Assembly (NCBI GenBank): GCA_022773425.1
Contig: JALFBM010000016.1
Span: 1-59,597, forward strand
Reading direction: 5' to 3'
DNA: 59,597 nt
Origin: Selenomonadaceae bacterium
GTDB lineage: Bacteria > Bacillota > Negativicutes > Selenomonadales > Selenomonadaceae
The position numbers and the translations under genes are program-made. Below the pieces are notes generated by a model, which made no database searches, was not told the origin of the DNA, and was given only the letters and a program-made list of their open reading frames with translations. Position 1 is the stretch's first letter. The number at the start of each line of letters is the position of its first letter. Shown piece after piece: positions 37,259 through 45,403 of this stretch.

Positions 37259-37918
37259 ATGAAGCCGAATCTAGCCGATATTCTGGAACGCGAGCCCGAA
37301 AATCTCCGCAAGCTGACGGTGCGGAAGACCTTCTTGCCCGGGGAATTCATCGTGCGCAAGGGGGAAAGCGCAAAACGCGTCTACATCATGCTGAAGGGCA
37401 GCACGCGCGTCAGCAATGAATTCATCAGCGGGCAGCGCTATACGTTCGCGACGCTCAAGGCCGGGCAGGTCATCGGCGACCTCGAGGTACTCGCGCATCA
37501 GCCCGTTTATTCGGCGACCAACGAGGCCGTCACGAGTTGCGAGGTCCTCGCGATGAGCGACGACACCTTCATCCAATGGTTCCGCCAGGACAGCGACTTC
37601 GCGTTCATCGTCGCGGAACAGCTCGCCGAAAAGATGTACCCGACCTCCGATGAGAACGGCCGGATCAAATTTCAGCCGAGCCTCGAGCGCCTGTGCCAAT
37701 ACCTGATCAAGCGCCTCGGCTCCGTGCAGGCCGACCTTTTTGTCCTGCACACGAGCCGCCAGCAGATCGCCGATGACATCGGTACAAGCGTCAAAACGGT
37801 CAACCGCGGCGTCGCCAAGCTCAAGGCGCGCGGCCTCATCCGCCTCGTCCACGGCAAGATCACGATGGACAAAGAACAGCAGAAACAGCTGCGGGAAGCA
37901 GCCGAAGCAATGGAATAA
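37259..37918 (+). CDS. Crp/Fnr-family transcriptional regulator
   Basis: The 219-residue protein has an N-terminal cyclic-nucleotide-binding-type beta barrel (about residues 20-130; LPGEFIVRKGESAKRVYIM) and a C-terminal Crp-type winged helix with SRQQIADDIGTSVKTVNRGV (about 165-185). There are no clustered cysteines for an Fnr iron-sulfur centre and no clear cAMP-binding RS pair, so the effector is unknown. ATG 37259 is preferred over 37253 because the GGGGG site abuts the latter. A Crp/Fnr-like box lies near ndh at 1506-1521. It is flanked by a strong bidirectional terminator. Confidence 0.9.
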   Translation: MKPNLADILEREPENLRKLTVRKTFLPGEFIVRKGESAKRVYIMLKGSTRVSNEFISGQRYTFATLKAGQVIGDLEVLAHQPVYSATNEAVTSCEVLAMSDDTFIQWFRQDSDFAFIVAEQLAEKMYPTSDENGRIKFQPSLERLCQYLIKRLGSVQADLFVLHTSRQQIADDIGTSVKTVNRGVAKLKARGLIRLVHGKITMDKEQQKQLREAAEAME

Positions 37919-37930
37919 ACGAAACGCAAA

Positions 37931-37975
37931 AAGGGCTGTTGCACCGCGCGATTTTTCACGCATGCAACAGCCCTT
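37931..37975. terminator. Bidirectional terminator between the Crp/Fnr-like gene and nhaC
   Basis: AAGGGCTGTTGCA (37931-37943) is perfectly complementary to TGCAACAGCCCTT (37963-37975). A and T runs on both sides let it serve both convergent genes. Confidence 0.88.
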
Positions 37976-37993
37976 TGTTTGTATTCGCAGAAA

Positions 37994-39508
37994 TCAATCC
38001 AATGACGGCACCTTGGCGCGGATCACCAGCATGACGACGACGAGGCAGGCGAGGCCTGCGGCCATACCGAGCCAGCCGTTCGCCGTGATCCCGTCGACGA
38101 TGTAGCCGATGAAGCTGCAGCTGCCGACCACGATAACGTACGGAAGCTGCGTGGATACGTGGTCGATATGGTGGCACTGCGCACCGGCCGAGGCGAGAAT
38201 CGTCGTATCGGAGATCGGCGAGGCGTGGTCACCCGTGACCGCCCCCGAAAGGATTGCCGTGACGCAGAGCGTCAGCATGACCGGATCGGCCGTGCCGAGC
38301 ACCGCGATCGCGATCGGGATCAGGATGCTGAACGTACCCCACGACGTGCCCGTCGCGAACGAGAGGCCGGCACCGACGAGGTAGAAGATCGGCGGCAGGA
38401 ACATCAAGATGCCCGCGTGCGCGCTGACGATGGTACCCACATAGCCGCCGAGGTCGAGATAATCCTTGTTGCAGATGCCGGAGAGCGTCCAGGCGAGGCA
38501 CAGCACGAAAATGGCCGGCGTCATAGCCTTAAAGCCCCAGCCGAAGCTGTCGCAGAACGAATCAAACGTGATGACCTTGCGCGGCAGATAGAGCAGTCCC
38601 GTAAAGACGAAGGCGATGAAGGAGCCCAAGACGAGGGATTTCGACGAATCACAGTTCGCGAACGCGTCGACGACGCCCTTGCCCTCGAACAGGCCGCCCG
38701 TATAGAGCATGCCGAACACGCACGCCGCGATCAGCACGAGCAGCGGCAGGATCAGGTCGATCAGTTTGCCGTGCCCCTCCTCGGGATGCGAAACCGCTGC
38801 CTCCGCCGTATCCTGATACTCCTTTGGGATCTCGAAATGCTCGTTGTTCTTCGCGACCGAACGGCCCATCGCCGCGAAATCGCGGCCCGTCCAGGAGACA
38901 AAGACCATGAACAGAATGGTAAGCCAGGCGTAGAGGTTGAACGGGATCGTCTGCAAAAACAGATTGAACCCGTCGATGCTGCTGTCCTCCGGCAACGACG
39001 AACCGACCGCGGCCGCCCAGCTCGAAACCGGCGCGATGATGCAGATCGGTGCCGCCGTCGCGTCGATGATGTACGCGAGCTTCGTGCGTGCGATCTTGAA
39101 CTTATCCGTGACCGGACGCATGACCGTGCCGACCGTCAGACAGTTGAAATAATCGTCGATGAAGATGACGACGCCGAGAAGCGCCGTCAGCAGGGACGCG
39201 CTGCGCTTGCTGTGAATCGTGCGCGCCGCCCACTCACCATAGGCGCGCGTCGCGCCAGAACGCGTGATCGCTGCGACCAAAATGCCGAGGATGACCAGGA
39301 ACACGAGGATGTTGACATTGCTGCCAACCTTATCCGACATGACCTGAAACATCGCGAGGATCGCCTCGATGAGGTTCCCCTGGGTAAAAATCAATGCGCC
39401 AGCGAAAATACCGACCAACAGGGACATGTAGACTTCCTTCGTCCACAGGGCCAGGATGATCGAGATAACCGGTGGCAGTACGGACCAGACGGATGCTGTC
39501 ATTTCCAT
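37994..39508 (-). CDS. nhaC: NhaC-family Na+/H+ antiporter
   Basis: This 504-residue polytopic protein belongs to the NhaC family of sodium/proton (or amino-acid-linked) antiporters. Family blocks include VVIFIDDYFNCLTVGTVMRP and PVSSWAAAVGSSL, and near the C-terminus GAVTGDHASPISDTTILAS, typical of the NhaC/YuiF-like fold. About 11-12 membrane segments are visible. It has a private promoter just upstream and shares a terminator with the Crp/Fnr-like gene. Some family members exchange malate/lactate or tyrosine, so sodium is an assumption from the family. Confidence 0.87.
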   Translation of the reverse strand: MEMTASVWSVLPPVISIILALWTKEVYMSLLVGIFAGALIFTQGNLIEAILAMFQVMSDKVGSNVNILVFLVILGILVAAITRSGATRAYGEWAARTIHSKRSASLLTALLGVVIFIDDYFNCLTVGTVMRPVTDKFKIARTKLAYIIDATAAPICIIAPVSSWAAAVGSSLPEDSSIDGFNLFLQTIPFNLYAWLTILFMVFVSWTGRDFAAMGRSVAKNNEHFEIPKEYQDTAEAAVSHPEEGHGKLIDLILPLLVLIAACVFGMLYTGGLFEGKGVVDAFANCDSSKSLVLGSFIAFVFTGLLYLPRKVITFDSFCDSFGWGFKAMTPAIFVLCLAWTLSGICNKDYLDLGGYVGTIVSAHAGILMFLPPIFYLVGAGLSFATGTSWGTFSILIPIAIAVLGTADPVMLTLCVTAILSGAVTGDHASPISDTTILASAGAQCHHIDHVSTQLPYVIVVGSCSFIGYIVDGITANGWLGMAAGLACLVVVMLVIRAKVPSLD

Positions 39509-39573
39509 ACCTGCTTTCTGAAAAATATTTTTTGCGCGATGGCAAAAGAAAGAATAGAAAAATCACACGCCCT

Positions 39574-39602
39574 ATTGTATAACAAAAAAAGCATAGTAGC
39601 AA
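39574..39602 (-). promoter_or_regulatory. Promoter of nhaC
   Basis: Minus-strand TTGCTA (39597-39602), 17 bases, then TACAAT (39574-39579), about 65 bases upstream of the nhaC start. The -35 lies within the 3' arm of the rsmA terminator. Confidence 0.6.
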
Positions 39603-39635
39603 TATCTTTTCCTTCAGAAATATTGCATACTTTGC
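39583..39635 (-). terminator. Terminator of the rsmA operon
   Basis: On the minus strand GCAAAGTATGCAATAT (39620-39635) pairs with ATATTGCTACTATGC (39591-39605) with one bulge and one mismatch, followed by seven T. Confidence 0.75.
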
Positions 39636-39702
39636 TTTTTTGTAAAAGACTTTTATCGATTGTTGTATTCTCAGCAGACAGCTGTCATTCCTGCCTTTTC
39701 TG

Positions 39703-40572
39703 TTATTCCTCCGCAAAAGCGTCGGCGAGCCTGCCGAACTCGGCAAGGGATAGCGTTTCACCGCGGCGCGTGGGATCGATGCCCGCGCGTTCCATCGCGT
39801 CGCGGACCTGCTCCTTCGGGAAGCCGCCACCCTTCAGCGCGTTGCTGAGCGTCTTGCGGCGCTGCCCGAACGCGGCCTTGACGACGCGGAAGAACCGTTT
39901 CTCGTCCTTGACGGCGACCGACGGCGTCTCGCGCACCTTGCACACGATCACAACGCTGTCGACCTCAGGGGCCGGAAGGAACGAGCGCGGCGGCACGTCG
40001 AGCACGATCTCCGGATCCGTATAGTACTGCACGGCGACGGAGAGCGCCCCGTAAGTCTTGGAGCCCGGCTTTGCGACCATGCGCTCCGCGACCTCTTTCT
40101 GCACCATCGTGACCATCCGCGTGATCGGCAGATGCCGCTCGAGCAGTGCCATCAAGATCGGCGTCGTGATATAGTACGGCAGGTTGGCGGCGACCTTGTA
40201 GGGTCCCTCCCCCATCAGCGCGGGGATATCGACCTTCAGGATATCGCCCGGCACGATGCGCACGTTGTCGTAGCCCTTTAGCGTCTCGGCGAGGACCGCG
40301 GGCAGCTTCTTGTCGAGCTCGACTGCGGTGACCATCGCACCGGCCTCGGCGAGGCCCTGCGTCAGCGTGCCGATGCCCGGCCCGATCTCAAGGATTTTCT
40401 CCCCCGGCTCGATTTCCGCCGCATCGACGATACCCTGCACGATGCCGGCGTCAATCAGGAAGTTCTGGCCGAGCTTCTTGCTCATATGCAGGCCGAAGGC
40501 CTTCAGGATATGCGTCGTGACCTCGCGGCTCGCGATCTTCGGCTGCAGAATCTTTTCGTCCTCAGCGTTCAT
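39703..40572 (-). CDS. rsmA: 16S rRNA (adenine1518-N6/adenine1519-N6)-dimethyltransferase
   Basis: This 289-residue SAM-dependent enzyme dimethylates two adjacent adenines near the 3' end of 16S rRNA. KKLGQNFLID is the family N-terminal motif, ILEIGPGIGTLTQGLAE binds SAM, and VAANLPYYITTPIL contains the catalytic NLPY. ATG 40572 is chosen from the GGGGGAGG site; it overlaps the end of rnmV. The rnmV-rsmA pairing is the standard Firmicute order, which strengthens both calls. Confidence 0.96.
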   Translation of the reverse strand: MNAEDEKILQPKIASREVTTHILKAFGLHMSKKLGQNFLIDAGIVQGIVDAAEIEPGEKILEIGPGIGTLTQGLAEAGAMVTAVELDKKLPAVLAETLKGYDNVRIVPGDILKVDIPALMGEGPYKVAANLPYYITTPILMALLERHLPITRMVTMVQKEVAERMVAKPGSKTYGALSVAVQYYTDPEIVLDVPPRSFLPAPEVDSVVIVCKVRETPSVAVKDEKRFFRVVKAAFGQRRKTLSNALKGGGFPKEQVRDAMERAGIDPTRRGETLSLAEFGRLADAFAEE

Positions 40573-41116
40573 TCCTCTGCCTCCCCCGCATGCTCCGCAT
40601 CGCCTCATCAAACTCCTCGCGCGTCACGCCATAGCTGTTCAGGCGGTGCAGAAACGTCTTCGCATTCGCGAAGCCGAGGCCGAGCAGCTCGCCGGCCTTC
40701 GCGCGGCGGCTCGAGGCATCTGCGCAGCCGGACAGGCCGTTTTTCAGCAGGTCCGCGCTCGTAAATTCATCCGACGGCTCCCAGTTCAGCGTGCGGACCT
40801 TCGCGAGTGCCTTGCGGATGGCCTCCGGCTTTGCCTGCTCGACGCCGATATCGTCATTGGCCGTCGCGTCCTCGACCGGGATAAACGCGTGTTTCGCATC
40901 CGGAAAGCGGCGCGCGACATATTGGCGGATGCGCTCGCCCGCGGCGTCCGGATCCGTCAGGATGATGATGCCGCGGCGCTTGTATGCATCCGCGATGTTC
41001 TGGATGGTGCGCGGCAACAGATTGAATCCGTCCGTCGTGATGCAGTCCGCCTCGACCGCCTTATGCACGGCGACGACATCCATCTTTCCCTCTACCACTA
41101 AGACCTCTTTTATCAT
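40562..41116 (-). CDS. rnmV: Ribonuclease M5
   Basis: The 184-residue protein begins with a Toprim domain (MIKEVLVVEGKMDVVAV, glutamate in VVEGK; ILTDPDAAGERIR supplies the DxD-like acids). RNase M5 matures the 5S rRNA precursor. The C-terminal DUF4093-like part follows. It overlaps rsmA by about 11 bases and the kinase gene upstream by four bases (ATGA), so the three genes are translationally coupled. Confidence 0.93.
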   Translation of the reverse strand: MIKEVLVVEGKMDVVAVHKAVEADCITTDGFNLLPRTIQNIADAYKRRGIIILTDPDAAGERIRQYVARRFPDAKHAFIPVEDATANDDIGVEQAKPEAIRKALAKVRTLNWEPSDEFTSADLLKNGLSGCADASSRRAKAGELLGLGFANAKTFLHRLNSYGVTREEFDEAMRSMRGRQRNER

Positions 41117-41811
41117 TGATCCAGAAAGTCCCCTTCTTCTTTCAGAATTGGTCGGATGGCCTCATAGATATCCTGATGAATCGCACTCGGGTCGCGCACT
41201 TGCCCGTTCTCCGAGCAGACCACCCGTTTCCAGCTGTAGCGCTTGCAAGAGTCAAGATATTCCGCATGACATTTCTTGAGATACGCGAGATCGCTCTCGT
41301 GGATATCCCCGTCCCCGCCTTTCTCCCGATTGCGGCGGGCAAGCAGGCGTGCCTCGACCTCCGGCTCCATGTCGAGGAACACGACCTCGCTCGGCAGCGG
41401 CAGCCCCATGCGCACGTATTCGAGATCCCAAAGCCATACGATGAAATCGTCGCGCTTCGACGGATCGCTAATCTTCACGCCCTGGTGAACCATGTTTGAC
41501 TCGGTATAGCGATCGAGCAGGATAATATCCCCGGCATCGTAATACTGCTTCCATTTCATGCGGTACGAAGCGAACCTATCTACCGCAAAGAAGGTCGATG
41601 CGACATAGGCATTGACATCCTCCGGGCTGCTGCCGAAATCTCCCTTCAAGTACATTTTCACGAGTGCCGAGGAATCGGACTCATAGTCGGGGAAATCAAT
41701 CTTATGGACGCGGCGGCCCTCATTGACGAGGCGTTCGTAGAGCATCTTCGCCTGCGTCGCCTTTCCCGATCCGTCACCTGCCTCAAGGATAATCAGTTTT
41801 CCCTTCGCCAT
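41113..41811 (-). CDS. Thymidylate-kinase-like deoxynucleotide kinase
   Basis: The 232-residue P-loop kinase starts MAKGKLIILEAGDGSGKATQ, and DRYTESNMVHQGVK gives the DR motif that holds the substrate. The P-loop reads GDGSGKAT where typical Tmk has GIDGAGKTT, and the protein is longer than usual Tmk (about 205-215), so it belongs to a divergent subgroup. It is expected to phosphorylate dTMP or another deoxynucleotide. ATG 41811 is chosen because GAGGAG lies upstream and the longer frame is not conserved. It heads the overlapping rnmV-rsmA operon. It may coexist with a standard tmk elsewhere. Confidence 0.8.
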   Translation of the reverse strand: MAKGKLIILEAGDGSGKATQAKMLYERLVNEGRRVHKIDFPDYESDSSALVKMYLKGDFGSSPEDVNAYVASTFFAVDRFASYRMKWKQYYDAGDIILLDRYTESNMVHQGVKISDPSKRDDFIVWLWDLEYVRMGLPLPSEVVFLDMEPEVEARLLARRNREKGGDGDIHESDLAYLKKCHAEYLDSCKRYSWKRVVCSENGQVRDPSAIHQDIYEAIRPILKEEGDFLDQ

Positions 41812-41937
41812 ATCTGCGTTACTCCTCTCACAACATCCATCTTCCACACACCATTCTGTGCATCGGTCAGCGCATGGTTCCTTCCTATCTATGCTTCATC
41901 CTGGAGCATTCGATTTTTCGCGCTATCTGTTTGTATT

Positions 41938-43401
41938 CTACGAGTTCCCCCGGATTACCTTTATTTTCTTCAAATTTACATCCTCCGGGCCGGAGATTTT
42001 CAACCCGATGGCCTGCCGGCTCCGGATATAGTCCATGACGCGGCGCGTGATGCGTTCGCCCGGCGCGAGCAACGGGATGCCTGGCGGATAGAACATGACC
42101 TGTTCCGCCGCCACGCGGCCCTCCGCCTCCGCAAACGGTACGGATTCCGCCGCCGCGAAGAACGCCTCGCGCGGCGTCATGGCGCGCTCGGGCAGCGGCA
42201 GTTCCGCAAAACAATCTACTGCGGCAGCCAAGGGCCTGCGATGCGCCGCGAGATGCCGCAGCGCTTCGAGCAAACGGCGGCAGGTCTCCTCCGTATCCGC
42301 GTATGAAAGGATGAACAGGACATTCTGCGGATCGGACAGCTCACACTGGATCTTTTCCTCATAGCGCAGGATGTGTTCGGCCTCTGTGCCCGTCAGGCCG
42401 AGCCCTGTGACCGTCACCGTGAGCTTGGTCGTGTCGAGCCCGCTTGCGCCCTCGCTCTGCATATCCTCTGCCTCTAAGCAGCCGAGCCCGTCGATGGCTT
42501 GGACTGCCTCCCGCAGTTTCTCCGCGAGGTGCACGGCGCGGCCGACGAGCCGCTCTCCGTCCTCGGCAAGCTGCAGGCGCGCGATATCGAGCGACGCGAG
42601 CAGCAACTGGTTGGGACTCGTCGACTGCACGAGGCTTGCGGCCTGCCGGACGCGCTCCGCGTCCACGCGCGGCCCCTTCGTGAAGAGCATCGAGGTCTGC
42701 GTCATCGAGCCGACGATCTTATGCGTGCTCTCGGCAACGACATCCGCGCCGCAGTCGAGTGCCTGCGGCGGCAGCCCCGTGCAAAAGCGCAGGTGCGGCC
42801 CATGCGCCTCATCGACGAGCAGCAGCATGCCGCGCGCGTGCAGGAAATCCGCGATCGCGCGCAGATCGACCGTCACGCCGTAGTAGGTCGGATAGACCGC
42901 GAGCAGAGCGCGCGCCTCCGGATGCGCCTCCGCCGCGCGGCGGATATCGGATAGCCGCAGGCCCATCGGGATGCCGAGTCGCCGGTCGATTTCCGGCTGA
43001 ATGTAGACGGGAACCGCCCCGGCGAGGATCAGCCCGCCGACGACCGAGCGGTGCGCGTTGCGCGGCACGAGAACGGTATCTCCCGGCCGCAGCGTGCCGA
43101 GCATCATCGCATGAATGGCACCGGTCGTCCCGTTGATGCTAAAAAAAGCATGGTCCGCACCGTAGAGGTCCGCCGCAAGCTCCTGCGCCTCGCGGATACA
43201 GGTCTGCGGCTCATGGAAATCATCGAGTTCCTCCATCAGCGAGACCTCCTCGCGAAGCCCCTGCGCCGTGATGAGCTCGCGCAGCAACGGGTGCGCGCCG
43301 AGTCCCTGCTTGTGCCCCGGCGTATGGAACGCGAGCGCACCGTCCGCTGCGTAGGTCTTCATGGCCTCGGCGATCGGCGCGTGATGCTGCCGTTCTGCCA
43401 T
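41938..43401 (-). CDS. Orn/Lys/Arg decarboxylase family PLP enzyme
   Basis: This 487-residue enzyme has the fold-type I decarboxylase layout. FHTPGHKQG is at the N-terminus, INGTTGAIHAM is the cofactor-phosphate block, LLVDEAHGPHLRF holds the PLP-ring aspartate, and AESTHKIVGSMTQ carries the PLP lysine. A C-terminal domain follows. It likely makes a polyamine such as cadaverine, putrescine or agmatine; which one is not visible. ATG 43401 lies four bases after the stop of the sensor kinase gene; the longer frame upstream overlaps the kinase and is not conserved. Relatives (YaaO type) often sit near tmk, as here. Confidence 0.88.
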   Translation of the reverse strand: MAERQHHAPIAEAMKTYAADGALAFHTPGHKQGLGAHPLLRELITAQGLREEVSLMEELDDFHEPQTCIREAQELAADLYGADHAFFSINGTTGAIHAMMLGTLRPGDTVLVPRNAHRSVVGGLILAGAVPVYIQPEIDRRLGIPMGLRLSDIRRAAEAHPEARALLAVYPTYYGVTVDLRAIADFLHARGMLLLVDEAHGPHLRFCTGLPPQALDCGADVVAESTHKIVGSMTQTSMLFTKGPRVDAERVRQAASLVQSTSPNQLLLASLDIARLQLAEDGERLVGRAVHLAEKLREAVQAIDGLGCLEAEDMQSEGASGLDTTKLTVTVTGLGLTGTEAEHILRYEEKIQCELSDPQNVLFILSYADTEETCRRLLEALRHLAAHRRPLAAAVDCFAELPLPERAMTPREAFFAAAESVPFAEAEGRVAAEQVMFYPPGIPLLAPGERITRRVMDYIRSRQAIGLKISGPEDVNLKKIKVIRGNS

Positions 43402-43405
43402 GGAT

Positions 43406-44710
43406 TTACTTTGCTGTTGCACCTTTCGTTTCCTTCCCTGCCTTTGCCTTCTTTTTCGCGCCCGTCTGAATCGGCACGCGCAGATGCACGCGCGTGCCCT
43501 TTCCTGGCTTCGATGTAATCTTGAGCTCCGCGCCAATGAGCCGCGCACGCTCCTTCATGCCGACGATGCCGAAATGGCCATTCGCCCCGTCCTCGTCCGA
43601 CTCAGCGGCCTCCTCGCCTTTTTTCTGACGAAGCGACTCCTCCATCGCCTCTTTTTTGGCCGTCGCCTCCATCGCATCAGCATCAAAGCCCTTGCCGCGG
43701 TCCGTGATCAACACGGAAATCGCCGTCGGGGCGTAAAGCATGCGCACGACCGCGCGGTCCTGCCCCGAATGATGGGCAACATTGGACAACGCCTCCTGCA
43801 CGATGCGGAAAATCGCGATTTCGATATATTTCGCGGTCTCGTAAATCTTCCCTTCGGACTGAAATTCCGCGCGCACGATACCGCGCATCGCAAGCTTCTG
43901 CACGAGCTGGTGCAGGGCCGGCTCGAGCCCGAGGTCATCGAGTTCCATCGGCCGCATGTCGAAGATGATCTGCCGCACGCTCGACAGGCAGTCGTGAATC
44001 TGCTTGCGCAGATCCTGCAGCGTGTGTTTCGCTTCGTCCGGATCGTACTCCAGGAGCTTTTCAATGATAGAGGTCTGAAAATTCATATTCGCGAGATCCT
44101 GCGCCGGTCCGTCGTGCAGCTCGCGCGAGATGCGGAACCGCTCTTCCTCCTGCGCCTTGATGATCCGCGCGCCGACAAACTGGTCTTTCTGTACCGTTTC
44201 GATCTTCCAGACGACGCCCTTGACCTGCGTCGAAAGATAGGTCAGCACCGAGCCGATGGCGAGCGCGAGATGCTCCGCCTCCCCGAGCATGATCTGCAGG
44301 CGGTGCAGCCGGAGCTCCGTCTGATCGCGCTGAACGCGCAGATGCTTTTCCTTGTCACGCGCAATCGCGAGCGCAACCTGGACATCGCGCACCGCGTTAT
44401 AGCTTTCCTTGATCCGCGCCTCCGAGTAATGGTCGAAATTTCCGGAGACCGCCGCAAGCTCCTGCTTTTTCTGCTGTTCCTCAGCGGTCAGCCGGTCGAC
44501 TTCCTCGATGGTCTGCCGCGCCTGCTCTTTGAGCTTGCGCAGGAGTTCCCGGGCCCGCTCGACTGCGTCGCGCGCCGTCTCATAGATATGGAAAATCTGC
44601 TCCTTGTTGTCCTCGATGGTCCCAATGGTCTGATTCAGGATTTTCTTCAGGGCATTGTCGTCGAGCAGATCCATGTCCTGCTGTACCGATTCCTTCCGTC
44701 CGTTTGCCAT
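43406..44710 (-). CDS. DegS-like sensor histidine kinase
   Basis: The 434-residue cytoplasmic kinase has an N-terminal coiled-coil sensor region (about residues 30-220), the HisKA_3 phosphoacceptor box ISRELHDGPAQDLAN, and an HATPase_c domain with VQEALSNVAHH and DRGKGFD. No membrane segment is seen, as for DegS. ATG 44710 has GGGGGCG upstream. No DegU-like regulator is in the window, so its partner must lie elsewhere, or the kinase is an orphan. A 30-residue charged insertion (about 365-395) interrupts the ATPase domain, before GHFGIVGMKERA. Confidence 0.9.
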   Translation of the reverse strand: MANGRKESVQQDMDLLDDNALKKILNQTIGTIEDNKEQIFHIYETARDAVERARELLRKLKEQARQTIEEVDRLTAEEQQKKQELAAVSGNFDHYSEARIKESYNAVRDVQVALAIARDKEKHLRVQRDQTELRLHRLQIMLGEAEHLALAIGSVLTYLSTQVKGVVWKIETVQKDQFVGARIIKAQEEERFRISRELHDGPAQDLANMNFQTSIIEKLLEYDPDEAKHTLQDLRKQIHDCLSSVRQIIFDMRPMELDDLGLEPALHQLVQKLAMRGIVRAEFQSEGKIYETAKYIEIAIFRIVQEALSNVAHHSGQDRAVVRMLYAPTAISVLITDRGKGFDADAMEATAKKEAMEESLRQKKGEEAAESDEDGANGHFGIVGMKERARLIGAELKITSKPGKGTRVHLRVPIQTGAKKKAKAGKETKGATAK

Positions 44711-44792
44711 ATAGCGCCCCCGCCTTATTCGCTTGCCGTTGCTTCTCAATGTGTTTATTATACTACATCCGGCCGTTCCTTAAAAGATATCC

Positions 44793-44821
44793 TTGCTTTT
44801 ATCGTCGAAACCACTTAAAAT
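44793..44821 (+). promoter_or_regulatory. Promoter of the nitrous-oxide-stimulated-promoter family gene
   Basis: TTGCTT (44793-44798), 17 bases, then TAAAAT (44816-44821), about 40 bases upstream of the ATG. Confidence 0.55.
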
Positions 44822-44861
44822 AAAAAGAGTATCCCGATTTGATACTGGAAAGGTGATTGTT

Positions 44862-45323
44862 ATGAGTATTTTCTCGCGCCTCCGCCCGAAGCGGAAGCCG
44901 GTTGAAATCAAAAATACCGTCCCGAAAGAAAAGGCAAACATCCGCAAGACCTTCGGCGTATACTGCCACGCCCATCACGGCACGAGCGGCGACAAGCTCT
45001 GCCCGAAATGCACGGCCACGGTCGCAACCGTCCTGACGAAGATGAACCGCTGCCGCTACGGCATCACGAAGCCGATCTGCGACCGCTGCGAATTCGCGGA
45101 GCAGTGCTTCGGCGCCGAGCAGGCAAAATTCTTCCTGGACGTCATGCACGGCTCGCAGAAACGCATGTTCCTGCACCATCCGATGATGGCGTTCAAACAC
45201 AAGCTCGCGAGCTGGGGCGTCGACTACGCGAAGATGCAGCAGCAGAAAAAGATCAGCGACAAGATCAAAACCAAAGAAGCCGCTGCAAAGAAACGCGCCA
45301 AAGAACGTAAAGACAAAAAATAA
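44862..45323 (+). CDS. Nitrous oxide-stimulated promoter family protein
   Basis: This 153-residue protein contains the cysteine/histidine pattern of the family (YCHAHHG, LCPKC, RCRYG, ICDRCEFAEQC), suggesting a metal-binding module. The family name comes from an early promoter study and gives no function. ATG 44862 is chosen because AAAGGTG lies upstream and the shorter product matches the family; the 23 codons before it are not conserved. The C-terminus is lysine-rich and may bind nucleic acid. It is a monocistronic plus-strand gene between minus-strand operons. Confidence 0.8.
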   Translation: MSIFSRLRPKRKPVEIKNTVPKEKANIRKTFGVYCHAHHGTSGDKLCPKCTATVATVLTKMNRCRYGITKPICDRCEFAEQCFGAEQAKFFLDVMHGSQKRMFLHHPMMAFKHKLASWGVDYAKMQQQKKISDKIKTKEAAAKKRAKERKDKK

Positions 45324-45348
45324 TCCCTTTGTCCGCATCCGCAGAAAG

Positions 45349-45390
45349 GGCCGCTGCACGTACGTCAAATCGTCCGTGCAGCGGCCTTTT
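45349..45390 (+). terminator. Terminator of the nitrous-oxide-family gene
   Basis: GGCCGCTGCACG (45349-45360) is perfectly complementary to CGTGCAGCGGCC (45375-45386), followed by TTTTT on the plus strand. Confidence 0.88.
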
Positions 45391-45403
45391 TGCTGTCTTA
45401 TTC

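Noticed and set aside
38100-38250. TGGCAC-like sequences elsewhere as sigma-54 promoters
   Set aside because: Those near 8230 and 38170 are inside coding regions and lack the -12 GC at the right spacing.
38159-40024. A 621-codon plus-strand frame
   Set aside because: It crosses from antisense nhaC through the intergenic promoter/terminator into antisense rsmA. The product is an arginine/aspartate-rich shadow.
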